Below are positions 36,669 to 44,982 of a stretch of DNA of 64,000 bases, one piece after another. Below the pieces are notes generated by a model that was given only the letters and a program-made list of their open reading frames with translations, had not been told where the DNA came from and did not search any database. The DNA is from Kluyvera sp046569695 (GTDB taxonomy: Bacteria > Pseudomonadota > Gammaproteobacteria > Enterobacterales > Enterobacteriaceae): contig NZ_JBKHUI010000007.1 in NCBI RefSeq assembly GCF_046569695.1, positions 62,001 to 126,000 on the forward strand, given 5' to 3'. Position numbers and translations under genes: made by a program. Within the stretch, counting starts at the first letter, position 1; every line of letters begins with the position of its first letter.

Positions 36669-37895
36669 ATGGCTGACTCCAGTCCTGAACGCCGCTTTAC
36701 GCGTATCGATCGCTTACCCCCTTATGTTTTCAACATTACCGCTGAACTGAAAATGGCTGCGCGTCGGCGCGGCGAAGATATTATCGATTTCAGCATGGGG
36801 AACCCGGACGGCGCGACGCCGCCGCACATCGTCGAAAAGCTCTGTACCGTGGCTCAGCGCCCGGACACTCACGGCTATTCCACTTCACGGGGTATTCCAC
36901 GCCTGCGCCGGGCGATCTCTCGCTGGTATCAGGATCGCTACAACGTTGAGATCGACCCGGAAAGCGAAGCGATTGTGACCATTGGTTCGAAAGAGGGCCT
37001 GGCGCACCTGATGCTGGCCACGCTCGATCACGGCGATACCGTACTGGTGCCAAACCCGAGCTACCCGATCCACATTTACGGCGCGGTGATCGCCGGAGCC
37101 CAGGTACGTTCCGTACCGCTGGTGGAAGGTGTCGATTTCTTTAACGAGCTGGAACGCGCGATTCGCGAAAGCTATCCGAAGCCGAAGATGATGATCTTAG
37201 GTTTCCCGTCTAACCCGACCGCGCAGTGCGTCGAGCTGGAATTCTTCGAGAAAGTGGTCGCGCTGGCTAAACGTTACGACGTGCTGGTGGTACATGACCT
37301 GGCCTACGCCGATATCGTCTACGACGGCTGGAAAGCGCCGTCAATTATGGAAGTTCCCGGTGCTCGTGACGTGGCGGTTGAATTCTTCACGTTGTCGAAA
37401 AGCTACAACATGGCGGGCTGGCGTATCGGCTTTATGGTTGGCAACAAAACGCTGGTCAACGCCCTGGCGCGTATTAAGAGTTACCACGATTACGGCACCT
37501 TCACTCCGCTACAGGTTGCAGCGATTGCCGCGCTGGAAGGGGATCAACAGTGTGTGCACGATATCGCTGCGCAGTACAAGCGCCGCCGCGACGTGCTGGT
37601 GAAAGGGCTGCATGAAGCGGGCTGGATGGTCGACATGCCGAAAGCGTCGATGTACGTGTGGGCGAAAATTCCCGAGCAGTACGCCCATATGGGCTCGCTG
37701 GAGTTCGCCAAGAAGATGCTGCAGGACGCGAAGGTTTGTGTGTCGCCGGGCATCGGTTTTGGTGACTATGGCGATACCCACGTGCGCTTTGCGCTGATTG
37801 AAAACCGTGACCGTATTCGTCAGGCTATTCGCGGCATCAAAGCGATGTTCCGCGCCGACGGCCTGCTGCCGTCAGAGGGTAAATCAGCGGGTTGA
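36669..37895 (+). CDS. alaC: Glutamate-pyruvate aminotransferase AlaC
   Basis: A class I/II PLP aminotransferase making alanine from pyruvate and glutamate. It has 408 residues, close to E. coli AlaC (412), with near-identical sequence through most of its length. The PLP lysine is in TLSKSYNMAGWRIGF. The C-terminal tail is shorter and different. Its annotation as aspartate aminotransferase-like fits published descriptions of genes next to bla-KLUA in Kluyvera ascorbata. Confidence 0.96.
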   Translation: MADSSPERRFTRIDRLPPYVFNITAELKMAARRRGEDIIDFSMGNPDGATPPHIVEKLCTVAQRPDTHGYSTSRGIPRLRRAISRWYQDRYNVEIDPESEAIVTIGSKEGLAHLMLATLDHGDTVLVPNPSYPIHIYGAVIAGAQVRSVPLVEGVDFFNELERAIRESYPKPKMMILGFPSNPTAQCVELEFFEKVVALAKRYDVLVVHDLAYADIVYDGWKAPSIMEVPGARDVAVEFFTLSKSYNMAGWRIGFMVGNKTLVNALARIKSYHDYGTFTPLQVAAIAALEGDQQCVHDIAAQYKRRRDVLVKGLHEAGWMVDMPKASMYVWAKIPEQYAHMGSLEFAKKMLQDAKVCVSPGIGFGDYGDTHVRFALIENRDRIRQAIRGIKAMFRADGLLPSEGKSAG

Positions 37896-37918
37896 TTTCT
37901 TCATCCCTACAAAAGCAA

Positions 37919-37948
37919 ACAGGAGCCAATCGGCTCCTGTTTTTTTTG
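37919..37948 (+). terminator. Terminator between alaC and ypdK
   Basis: The stem ACAGGAGCC/GGCTCCTGT with loop AATC is followed by eight T. Confidence 0.92.
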
Positions 37949-37959
37949 CTTTTTATTGG

Positions 37960-38031
37960 CTAGATCATCAGGGCGAATGTGCCGGCAAAAACGATGACCA
38001 TAAAGGAAATGCCCATAAAGAAATATTTCAC
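37960..38031 (-). CDS. ypdK: Small membrane protein YpdK (23 residues)
   Basis: The minus strand reads GTG-AAA-TAT-TTC and encodes MKYFFMGISFMVIV...ALMI, almost identical to E. coli YpdK, including its position behind alaC. It is one transmembrane helix from end to end. GTG is the start codon. AGATGAG upstream is a weak ribosome site. Function unknown. Confidence 0.85.
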   Translation of the reverse strand: MKYFFMGISFMVIVFAGTFALMI

Positions 38032-38544
38032 GACTCATCTCTCCGCGTAATTTTTTCTACGCACTTATGACCGGGTGGTACTGCGAGTTGATATCAACCG
38101 ACGGAAAAATCTGACCTACTTTTCGCGGCTGGCATCACCTCAGAATTCTGTGCATTTGTGCTCCAGATGGCGCTAATGTACGCCTAAAGATGTGGGGAAA
38201 CAAGAGGGATTTTTTTATTAATTTTTAGTTACTTACGAGTGTCGTGATTCGGCGACACTTTAATTTCATACGGTAATAAATTCCATTCTGGCGACGTTTC
38301 GTTTCCCCCTTTTTGCTCGCTTAAACCCCATTGATTTTAAGGCTAATTTTGTGATGAATGTCGGAAAATCGTCGTTCTTCACCTGAGCCCTTTACTGGCA
38401 GGATGGCGAAATAGAACGTGCCCTCTGATGTGGATAGTGAACATGTGGCAACGGATCGGCAAAAAACGGGCCGTTTTGTTTTTACTTTTTGTTTTTTCAA
38501 TGAATACTGAATGGACGAGGGATAATACTGACAGAGGAATTTCT
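38032..38544. other. Intergenic region upstream of the beta-lactamase gene
   Basis: This 513-bp region carries the ypdK promoter area, an inverted repeat AGTGTCG/CGACACT (38238-38259), and the bla promoter region. No IS element or ISEcp1-like inverted repeat is visible. An in-frame extension of the bla reading frame to 38428 lacks family similarity and was not used. Confidence 0.6.
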
Positions 38545-39420
38545 ATGATGACCCAAGGCGTTCGCCGCACCATGTTAATGATGATGACGACTCTTCCACT
38601 ACTACTCGGCAGCACGGCACTGTACGCCGGAACCAGCAGCGTGCAGCAAAAGCTGGAGGCGTTAGAGAAAAGTTCGGGTGGGCGGCTGGGCGTTGCGCTG
38701 ATTAACACCGCCGATGATTCACAAATAGCCTATCGCGCTGACGAACGCTTTGCGATGTGCAGCACCAGTAAGGTGATGGCCGCGGCGGCGGTGCTCAAGC
38801 AGAGCGAAAGTGATAAGGCGCTATTAAATCAGCGTGTTGAAATTAAGAAGAGCGATCTGATTAACTACAATCCGATAGCGGAAAAGCACGTTAACGGCAC
38901 CATGACGCTGGCGGAACTCAGCGCGGCGGCGCTGCAATACAGTGACAATACCGCCATGAATAAACTGATCGCCCATCTTGGCGGCCCGGAGAAAGTGACT
39001 GCCTTTGCCCGCTCGTTGGGGGATGAAACCTTCCGCCTCGACCGCACCGAGCCAACGCTCAATACTGCTATTCCCGGTGACCCGCGCGATACCACCACGC
39101 CGCTGGCGATGGCGCAGACGCTGCGTAATCTGACGCTTGGCAAGGCGCTGGCGGAAACTCAGCGGGCGCAGCTGGTGACGTGGCTTAAGGGCAATACGAC
39201 CGGAAGCGCGAGCATTCAGGCGGGCCTGCCAAAATCATGGGGCGTGGGAGATAAAACCGGCAGCGGGGATTACGGCACCACCAACGATATCGCCGTTATC
39301 TGGCCCGAAGACCATGCGCCGCTGATTCTGGTGACCTATTTTACGCAACCGGAGCAGAAAGCAGAGAGTCGCCGCGATGTGCTGGCCGCTGCGGCAAAAA
39401 TCGTTACCGAAGGGCTTTAG
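38545..39420 (+). CDS. bla: Class A extended-spectrum beta-lactamase, CTX-M/KLU family (CTX-M-2/KLUA-like)
   Basis: A periplasmic serine beta-lactamase of 291 residues, the standard CTX-M length, starting MMTQGVRR after AGAGGAA. A signal peptide ends near ALYA. Catalytic motifs are S73-T-S-K76 (in MCSTSK), S133-D-N, E169 with N173 (EPTLN), and K237-T-G followed by S240. By eye it is closest to the CTX-M-2/KLUA group (shared MMTQ start, KSSGGRLGVALINTAD, KALAETQRAQLVTWLKG, QPEQKAESRRD). It has SWGVGDKTG where CTX-M enzymes have V or T. It is flanked by core genes with no IS, so it is probably intrinsic. Confidence 0.95.
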   Translation: MMTQGVRRTMLMMMTTLPLLLGSTALYAGTSSVQQKLEALEKSSGGRLGVALINTADDSQIAYRADERFAMCSTSKVMAAAAVLKQSESDKALLNQRVEIKKSDLINYNPIAEKHVNGTMTLAELSAAALQYSDNTAMNKLIAHLGGPEKVTAFARSLGDETFRLDRTEPTLNTAIPGDPRDTTTPLAMAQTLRNLTLGKALAETQRAQLVTWLKGNTTGSASIQAGLPKSWGVGDKTGSGDYGTTNDIAVIWPEDHAPLILVTYFTQPEQKAESRRDVLAAAAKIVTEGL

Positions 39421-39437
39421 CGTCAGTGGTGGAAAAC

Positions 39438-39459
39438 GCCCCGCGCAGGATGGCGGGGC
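39438..39459. terminator. GC-rich stem-loop between bla and the cupin gene
   Basis: The perfect stem GCCCCGC/GCGGGGC with an 8-nt loop lies in the 50-bp gap between two convergent genes. It lacks a clear T-run. Confidence 0.6.
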
Positions 39460-39470
39460 ATTGAGGACAG

Positions 39471-39947
39471 TCAGCGGGCTGGCGCGTTGTCGCCAACCTG
39501 CGCCATGGCATACCACGCCATCAGTTCCGCGGTTCCCGCTTCCCCTTCAGCCGGAGACCATGGCGCGTAGTCTTCTTCAGCGACAGGCTGATACGCGCCC
39601 TGTTTCACTTCAAAAATTACACCACCGTTGTCCAGCGACAGCACGGCATGCCAGGTGCCAGCCGCCATTTCCAGTACGGTACAGCTTTCTCCCAGTACCG
39701 CCCGGTGAGTTACCGTTCCCTGCTCGTCAAAATTCAGCACCACAAAACGTCCGCTGAGCGGCAGCAGCAGCTCAAAGGTATGCGGATGGCGATGTGGGCG
39801 CACGTAGGTACCGGGCTCCATCGCAATCGCCAGACGCTGAACCGGATCGCTGAGCTCAGGATGGAAATTACGGTGCGCGCGCAGTCGTGAAGATTGAGCG
39901 GCAGCGACGCTCTGCTGTTGCATATCGTTACAGGTGATCTGTTTCAT
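39471..39947 (-). CDS. WbuC-family cupin (orf477)
   Basis: A 158-residue cupin metalloprotein encoded by exactly 477 bp, convergent with bla. Cupin motif 1 is RPHRHPHTFELLLPLSG (metal ligands His, His, Glu), and motif 2 is near AAGTWHAVLSL. A gene of this size and family, orf477, is carried downstream of mobilised blaCTX-M-1-group genes on plasmids. Its function is unclear; WbuC-like proteins occur in O-antigen clusters. Confidence 0.88.
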   Translation of the reverse strand: MKQITCNDMQQQSVAAAQSSRLRAHRNFHPELSDPVQRLAIAMEPGTYVRPHRHPHTFELLLPLSGRFVVLNFDEQGTVTHRAVLGESCTVLEMAAGTWHAVLSLDNGGVIFEVKQGAYQPVAEEDYAPWSPAEGEAGTAELMAWYAMAQVGDNAPAR

Positions 39948-40102
39948 CCTGACGGCCTTGTTTATACGGGAAAATATGCTTGCCAGATTGCCAGAACTTA
40001 CCTGGCAAGTGAAGCCCGTGGCTTGTGTCTTACATCGCTAAAGGTCATAGTTACGCAGTTGTTATTTAACTTATGAATAATTGTTATGTGAGAGAGTCGC
40101 CC

Positions 40103-41485
40103 ATGGAGACGTACCTGAAGAAGATGAAAGGCGAGTGGCTGCTGCTGCTTAAGCAGACCGAACCTCACATACGGACGCTGGCCGCAGAGATTGCCGCCGC
40201 AAATGCGCATACGCTGTGCAACGAATTTTATAAAGTGGTGTTGGCCGACCCTCACGCTGAAGAGTTCCTCAGCAATGAGCAGGTGGAAAAACAGCTCAAG
40301 AGCGCGCTGGAGAAGTGGATTATCGAAATTCTCTCCTGCAAAGAGGAGGACATCGACCGCTTGATTGCCGCCCAGCATACCGTTGCGGAAGTGCATGCGC
40401 GGATCGGTATTCCGGTTGAACTGGTGGAGATGGGGTTCCGGGTACTGAAGAAAATCCTCTATCCCGCCATTATTTACAGTTCGCAGGAAGCGGCCGATAA
40501 GCTGCAGATTTACCACTTCGCTATCAACAGCATTGACCTGGCGATGGAGGTGATGTCGCGGGCGTTTTCCTTCAGTGAAAGCAGCCTATCAAAAGAGGAT
40601 GAGAACTACCGAATTTTCTCGCTGCTGGAGAATGCCGAGGAAGAGAAGGAGCGGCAGGTTGCTACGCTGCTGACCTGGGAGCTCGATATTATCTATAAAG
40701 TGGTGCTGGATTCAGACCTCGGCAACAGCATGCCGCTCAGCCAGTCGGACTTTGGCCTGTGGTTTAACCATAAGGGACGTCACTACTTCAGCGGTATTGC
40801 CGAAGTGGGCCATATTTCCCGACTGATGCAGGATTTTGATGGTGTAATCCACGTCCAGAGCGCAGGAGATAAATCGCTCGGCAACAAAGCCCAGCGCAAT
40901 AAATTCCTGATCCAGCTTAGAAGTACGGTATCGCAGATCCTGACTCTGCTGCGCGAGCTGTTTGAAGAGGTTTCCCGTCATGAGGTGGGAATGGACGTGC
41001 TCACCAAATTGCTCAACCGCCGTTTTTTGCCGACAATTTTTAAACGTGAAATTGCCCACGCGAACCGGGTTGGCACGCCGTTGTCTATTCTGGTGATTGA
41101 TGTCGATAAGTTTAAACAGATTAACGATACCTGGGGCCATAACACTGGCGATGAGATTTTGCGTCGGGTATCCCAGGTTTTTTATGACAACGTGCGCAGC
41201 AGTGATTACGTTTTCCGCTACGGCGGCGATGAATTTATTATCGTTCTTACCGAAGCTTCTCCGGTTGATACCCTGCGCACCGCCGAACGCATCCGCAGCC
41301 GGGTTGAGAAAACTAAAGTGAAAGCGCCGGATGGCAATGACATTCCGGTTTCGTTGTCGATTGGCGCTGCGATGTTTAACGGTCATCCGGATTATGAACG
41401 ACTGATCCAACTGGCGGATGAGGCGCTCTACATCGCTAAAAAGCGTGGAAGAAACTGCGTTGAGATGTGGAAAGCCGCTCAGTAG
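40103..41485 (+). CDS. dosC: Oxygen-sensing diguanylate cyclase DosC (globin-coupled)
   Basis: Makes c-di-GMP under control of a heme-globin sensor. The ATG at 40103 gives 460 residues, the same as E. coli. The globin domain keeps the proximal His98 (AEVHARIG) and Tyr43 (EFYK). The GGDEF domain holds GGDEF at 374-378 with an RSSD inhibitory-site motif at 365-368. In E. coli dosP follows dosC as its opposing phosphodiesterase; here a TRAP operon follows instead. Confidence 0.94.
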   Translation: METYLKKMKGEWLLLLKQTEPHIRTLAAEIAAANAHTLCNEFYKVVLADPHAEEFLSNEQVEKQLKSALEKWIIEILSCKEEDIDRLIAAQHTVAEVHARIGIPVELVEMGFRVLKKILYPAIIYSSQEAADKLQIYHFAINSIDLAMEVMSRAFSFSESSLSKEDENYRIFSLLENAEEEKERQVATLLTWELDIIYKVVLDSDLGNSMPLSQSDFGLWFNHKGRHYFSGIAEVGHISRLMQDFDGVIHVQSAGDKSLGNKAQRNKFLIQLRSTVSQILTLLRELFEEVSRHEVGMDVLTKLLNRRFLPTIFKREIAHANRVGTPLSILVIDVDKFKQINDTWGHNTGDEILRRVSQVFYDNVRSSDYVFRYGGDEFIIVLTEASPVDTLRTAERIRSRVEKTKVKAPDGNDIPVSLSIGAAMFNGHPDYERLIQLADEALYIAKKRGRNCVEMWKAAQ

Positions 41486-41506
41486 TCGGCCAGATAGCAT
41501 CGGCAG

Positions 41507-41539
41507 AGAGGCGACGAAAACGTCGCCTCTACGATTTTT
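41507..41539. terminator. Stem-loop between dosC and dctM
   Basis: A perfect 10-bp stem AGAGGCGACG/CGTCGCCTCT with AAAA loop is followed by ACGATTTTT. It sits between convergent genes. Confidence 0.8.
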
Positions 41540-42824
41540 ACATGACCCCGAAGAGTTTAGGCAGGAACAGCGAGATCTCTGGGATATAGGTGACCAGCAG
41601 CAGGATAAGGAACAGTACCGCGTAGAACGGCAGCATGGCTTTTACCACCTGCTCGATTTTTTGCTTACTGACCGCACTGGCAACGAACAACACTGAGCCG
41701 ACCGGCGGTGTAATCAGACCAATCCCCAGGTTAACCAGCATAATCATCCCGAAGTGAACCGGGTCGATGCCCAGCGCATTGGTCACCGGCAGCAGCACCG
41801 GCGTCAGGATCAGAATCAGCGGCGCCATATCCATCAGCGTACCGATCAGCAGCAGCATGATGTTAATGCACATCAGAATCACATACTTGTTATCGGAGAT
41901 GCTGGTGAAGGCTTCGGTGATACGCATTGGCAGCTGCATGTAGGTCATGATGGCGCCAAAGGCGGCGGCAAAACCAATCAGGATCATGACGATAGTGACG
42001 GTTTTTACCGTGCGGTACATCAGTTTTGGCAGCTCGGACCATTTGTAATCGCGGTAGATAAACATCGTCACAAAGAACGACCACAGACAGGCGATGGCCG
42101 CGGATTCCGTCGCGGTGAAGATACCGGAGAGGATCCCGCCCATAATGATGACCACGGTCATCAGTCCCCAGAGGGTATCGACGAAAATTTTCAGCGCCTG
42201 GCGGAACGGCACGCGTTCACCTTTCGGGTAGCCGCGCTTACGGGCGAAGCATACGCACATCACCATCAGGCTTAAGCTCAGCAGCAGCCCCGGTAAGATA
42301 CCGGCGATAAACAGTGCGGCAATGGAGACGGTGCCGCCGGTTGCCAGTGAGTAGATCACCGAGTTGTGGCTTGGCGGCGTCAGGATGGCCTGTACCGAAC
42401 CACTGGCGGTGACCGCCGCGGCGAAATCGCGTGGATAGCCCTTTTTATCCATTTCCGGGATCATCACCGAACCGATAGATGCCGTGTCCGCCACGGATGA
42501 GCCGGAGATGGCGCCAAAGAAGGTCGAGGCGACGATATTCACCAGCGACAGGCCGCCGCGGATAAAGCCTACGAAAATATAGGCGAAGTTCACCAGTCGG
42601 CGGGCAATGCCGCCCTCGGCCATAATCGCCCCGGCGAGAATAAAGAACGGAATCGCCAGCAGCGAGAATTTATTGACCCCGTTGGTTAACTGAATCATCA
42701 CCGCTTCCAGCGGGATATCAATATACCAGGCGCCAATAATGGCGCTGATGCCCACGGCGAAAGCCACCGGTACCCCAATTGCCAGCATAATGGCGAGCGT
42801 AAAGACGAGAATAAATGCGTCCAT
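41538..42824 (-). CDS. TRAP transporter large permease (DctM type)
   Basis: The 428-residue large membrane subunit of a tripartite ATP-independent periplasmic transporter, with 12-13 helices. The family pattern includes IPFFILAGAIMAEGGIARRL, SGSSVADTASIGSVMIP and LTPPVGSVLFV. The start MDAFILVF follows AAGGAA. It is the last gene of a dctP-dctQ-dctM operon, 28 bp after dctQ. Confidence 0.93.
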   Translation of the reverse strand: MDAFILVFTLAIMLAIGVPVAFAVGISAIIGAWYIDIPLEAVMIQLTNGVNKFSLLAIPFFILAGAIMAEGGIARRLVNFAYIFVGFIRGGLSLVNIVASTFFGAISGSSVADTASIGSVMIPEMDKKGYPRDFAAAVTASGSVQAILTPPSHNSVIYSLATGGTVSIAALFIAGILPGLLLSLSLMVMCVCFARKRGYPKGERVPFRQALKIFVDTLWGLMTVVIIMGGILSGIFTATESAAIACLWSFFVTMFIYRDYKWSELPKLMYRTVKTVTIVMILIGFAAAFGAIMTYMQLPMRITEAFTSISDNKYVILMCINIMLLLIGTLMDMAPLILILTPVLLPVTNALGIDPVHFGMIMLVNLGIGLITPPVGSVLFVASAVSKQKIEQVVKAMLPFYAVLFLILLLVTYIPEISLFLPKLFGVM

Positions 42825-42852
42825 CTGTATTCCTTTTCTCAATAACCGGGGC

Positions 42853-43362
42853 TTAACTGGTTGAACCCAGCATCACGACAGGGCGCTGATACTGCGGGCC
42901 GCGCCAGAGCTTTTCGATAATGAAAAGCAGGGTGATAGCGGAACCAATTGGCAGTGGCAGGTAGTTTTCTCCGGCGGTGAGCAGCGGAAACTCCGCTACC
43001 GGTTGCTCCCACAGTTCGTAGCAGAGCAAGGTGCCGTACCAGAGGATAAACAGGCTGATGGCCATCAGCATCAGGTCGGCCAGGATCAGGCAGACGCGGC
43101 GTACGCCTTCGCTCAGACGGTCAGTGACCATGCTGACGGCAATATGGGAACCTGCGCGATAGCTGACGGCGGCACCGATAAAGGTAAAGGTCACCATACA
43201 CAAAATGGCGACGGGTTCAGGCCAGGAGAGGGCGCTGTTCATCACGTAGCGGGCAAAAATACCCACGGGGATAACGGCAACCATGACCAGCAACGCGAGC
43301 CCGGCAATCCACATGGAGATACGATAGATAATATCCATCAATGACGAATAGCGTTCGTCCAT
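42853..43362 (-). CDS. TRAP transporter small permease (DctQ type)
   Basis: A 169-residue four-helix membrane subunit. The conserved F.RYV...LSW.EP and RAGSHI motifs are present. It sits between the binding protein and the large permease genes. Confidence 0.92.
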   Translation of the reverse strand: MDERYSSLMDIIYRISMWIAGLALLVMVAVIPVGIFARYVMNSALSWPEPVAILCMVTFTFIGAAVSYRAGSHIAVSMVTDRLSEGVRRVCLILADLMLMAISLFILWYGTLLCYELWEQPVAEFPLLTAGENYLPLPIGSAITLLFIIEKLWRGPQYQRPVVMLGSTS

Positions 43363-43424
43363 AATTATAACCTCTAAGACATAATGGAACTGAGGCGGAT
43401 GAAAATACTCATCCGCCTGAACGA

Positions 43425-44402
43425 TTACTTCACGTCCTGAATTTTCTTAATGAGATCCTGATGGTCTTTACCGTATTTATCGCGCACGGATTGAGTAGCG
43501 TTATAAAAGTATTCGGTATCGATATTATGGAACTGAACGCCGCTGGCTTTCATGGTTTCGAGAGATTTTTCGTTATAGACTTGCCACAACTGGCGTTGTT
43601 CCATCTGTGCTTCTTTCGCCAGGTTAAGAATTAACTGCTGGTCCTCTTTTTTCAACTTGTCCCATTTTGGTTTTGAAAACAGGAACAGTTCAGGAATAAT
43701 AAAGTGTTTACTCCAGGTGTAATTTTTCGCTACCGGTAAATAGTTATGAGCCACAAAGGTTGGTGGGTTATTTTCCGTGCCGTCAATGACGCCGGTTTGC
43801 ATGCCGCTGAACACTTCGCTGGTTCCCATGGCAACGGCGTTAGCGCCCATTGCTTTTAAGGTATCCAGCGCCACCGGGCTGGTTTGTACGCGAATTTTCA
43901 TCCCTTTTAGATCTTCCGGTTTGGCAACCGGTTCTTTGGTGATGAGGTTACGGGTACCGGCGTCCATCCAGCCGAGGAAGATCAGGCGAGACTTGCTATT
44001 GCCGGTCAGACGATCGCCAATTTCCTGGCCAATCATACCATCAAGTACTTGATGCATATGGTTTTCGTCACGGAAGATATAGGGCAGGGTAAAAACGTTT
44101 ATCTCAGGCAGAATCGCCGCAACCGGAGCCATTGAGACACGGATAATATCAATCGCACCTAATTGCGCCTGTTCAATCATCTGCTTTTCATCGCCGAGAA
44201 CACCGCCAGGGAAGGTTTTAATATCAAGACGGCCCTGGGTCGCGGCGCTGAGTTTTTCACCCATATGTTTTACGGCGACTACGTTCGGATAATCGGCGGG
44301 ATGGACGTCAGCGGCGCGTAATGTCTGCGCGAGAGTCGTGTGGGCAGTCAATATTAGGGTCGAACCAATGCACAAGCTTAACAGTGTTTTTGTCAATTTC
44401 AT
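43425..44402 (-). CDS. TRAP transporter substrate-binding protein (DctP type)
   Basis: A 325-residue periplasmic binding protein with a signal peptide (cleavage near TTLA/QTLRAAD). The carboxylate-binding Arg is in the GMKIRVQTSPV segment, and MGTSEVFSGMQTGVIDG is the family hinge motif. It is the first gene of the operon. The substrate is probably an organic or sugar acid. A KdgR-like palindrome upstream hints at hexuronate-related substrates, which is inference. Confidence 0.92.
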   Translation of the reverse strand: MKLTKTLLSLCIGSTLILTAHTTLAQTLRAADVHPADYPNVVAVKHMGEKLSAATQGRLDIKTFPGGVLGDEKQMIEQAQLGAIDIIRVSMAPVAAILPEINVFTLPYIFRDENHMHQVLDGMIGQEIGDRLTGNSKSRLIFLGWMDAGTRNLITKEPVAKPEDLKGMKIRVQTSPVALDTLKAMGANAVAMGTSEVFSGMQTGVIDGTENNPPTFVAHNYLPVAKNYTWSKHFIIPELFLFSKPKWDKLKKEDQQLILNLAKEAQMEQRQLWQVYNEKSLETMKASGVQFHNIDTEYFYNATQSVRDKYGKDHQDLIKKIQDVK

Positions 44403-44573
44403 TTTCCTTCTCCAGACACGTATTAATATCCATTAATAGAGAAAAACAGAGTAAGAACTGCCCCTGAGAAGGGGCAGGGAAAAAGGGTCTTAATGCTGCT
44501 CGTTATGCAGGTTAATGAATGTAACTAATTATTTCGCTGACGATGTTCACAAAAAATGATGCTGAGATCGTGG

Positions 44574-44594
44574 TTTTGGAACAATGTTTCAAAA
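44574..44594 (-). promoter_or_regulatory. KdgR/IclR-like palindromic operator upstream of dctP
   Basis: TTTTGGAACAATGTTTCAAAA is a 21-bp inverted repeat with one mismatch between arms. Its core TGGAACAATGTTTCA resembles the KdgR consensus TGAAACANTGTTTCA. It lies 172 bp upstream of dctP. The rest of the gap 44403-44746 holds a weak stem (TGCCCC/GGGGCA at about 44459-44474) and no gene. Confidence 0.5.
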
Positions 44595-44746
44595 GTGCAT
44601 GTGGGATCGACTTGTTGGCAGGAGGATAAGTGTGGATTTGTTTTTTTTATGTTAGAAGACTATTTATATTGTGAGCAATAATATAAAAGGCGTAGTGCTG
44701 TGTAATTGCAGTTGATGGGAAGTTTAAGTCTGGAGAGGGAAAGATT

Positions 44747-44770
44747 TGTCCCCTGCAGACTTCGAATTTG
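44747..44770. repeat. Distal attachment-site repeat of the argW island
   Basis: TGTCCCCTGCAG followed by ACTTCGAATTTG matches the tRNA-Arg 3' end at 56829-56852: 12 of 12 in the core and 19 of 24 overall. It marks the left island border. Confidence 0.75.
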
Positions 44771-44815
44771 CGTTTTAATTTATTGATAATAATATAATTT
44801 AGTTTGTTCGATTAA

Positions 44816-44971
44816 TTAATGTGCCCCCAATAAGGCCCCCATCTGTAGTAAGTCAAAACTAGAAGGTTGAAGGGGAATTTTTACGTCCATCTGAAGTGTT
44901 TTGGATTGCACGGTAACCTGGCTGTTTACGGAATCGTAGTGAGCACCATCAGCGTTTGAAAATGATACCAT
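44816..44971 (-). CDS. Small island ORF, 51 residues, uncharacterised
   Basis: It starts at ATG 44971, 7 bp after a strong AAGGAG that overlaps the stop codon of the DUF4942 relic, implying coupled translation. The protein starts MVSFSNADGAHYDSVNSQV and ends LLQMGALLGAH. It has no signal peptide or membrane segment. I do not recognise it. Its 3' end runs through the island-border repeat 44823-44841. Confidence 0.5.
   Translation of the reverse strand: MVSFSNADGAHYDSVNSQVTVQSKTLQMDVKIPLQPSSFDLLQMGALLGAH
44823..44841. repeat. 19-bp border repeat, left copy
   Basis: GCCCCCAATAAGGCCCCCA matches 56683-56701 at 18 of 19 positions in the same orientation. Each copy lies just inside an island end, consistent with integrase arm-type sites. 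Confidence 0.7.
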
Positions 44972-44982
44972 AACCTGGCTCC

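Noticed and set aside
38461..38495. Hairpin AAAACGGGCCGTTTT followed by T-rich sequence, as a possible bla attenuator
   Set aside because: The stem has only two G-C pairs and a minimal loop, too weak to propose as an attenuator.
38428..38544. 39-residue N-terminal extension of the beta-lactamase frame
   Set aside because: The family start MMTQ... with its signal peptide and AGAGGAA site lies at 38545; the extension has no similarity.
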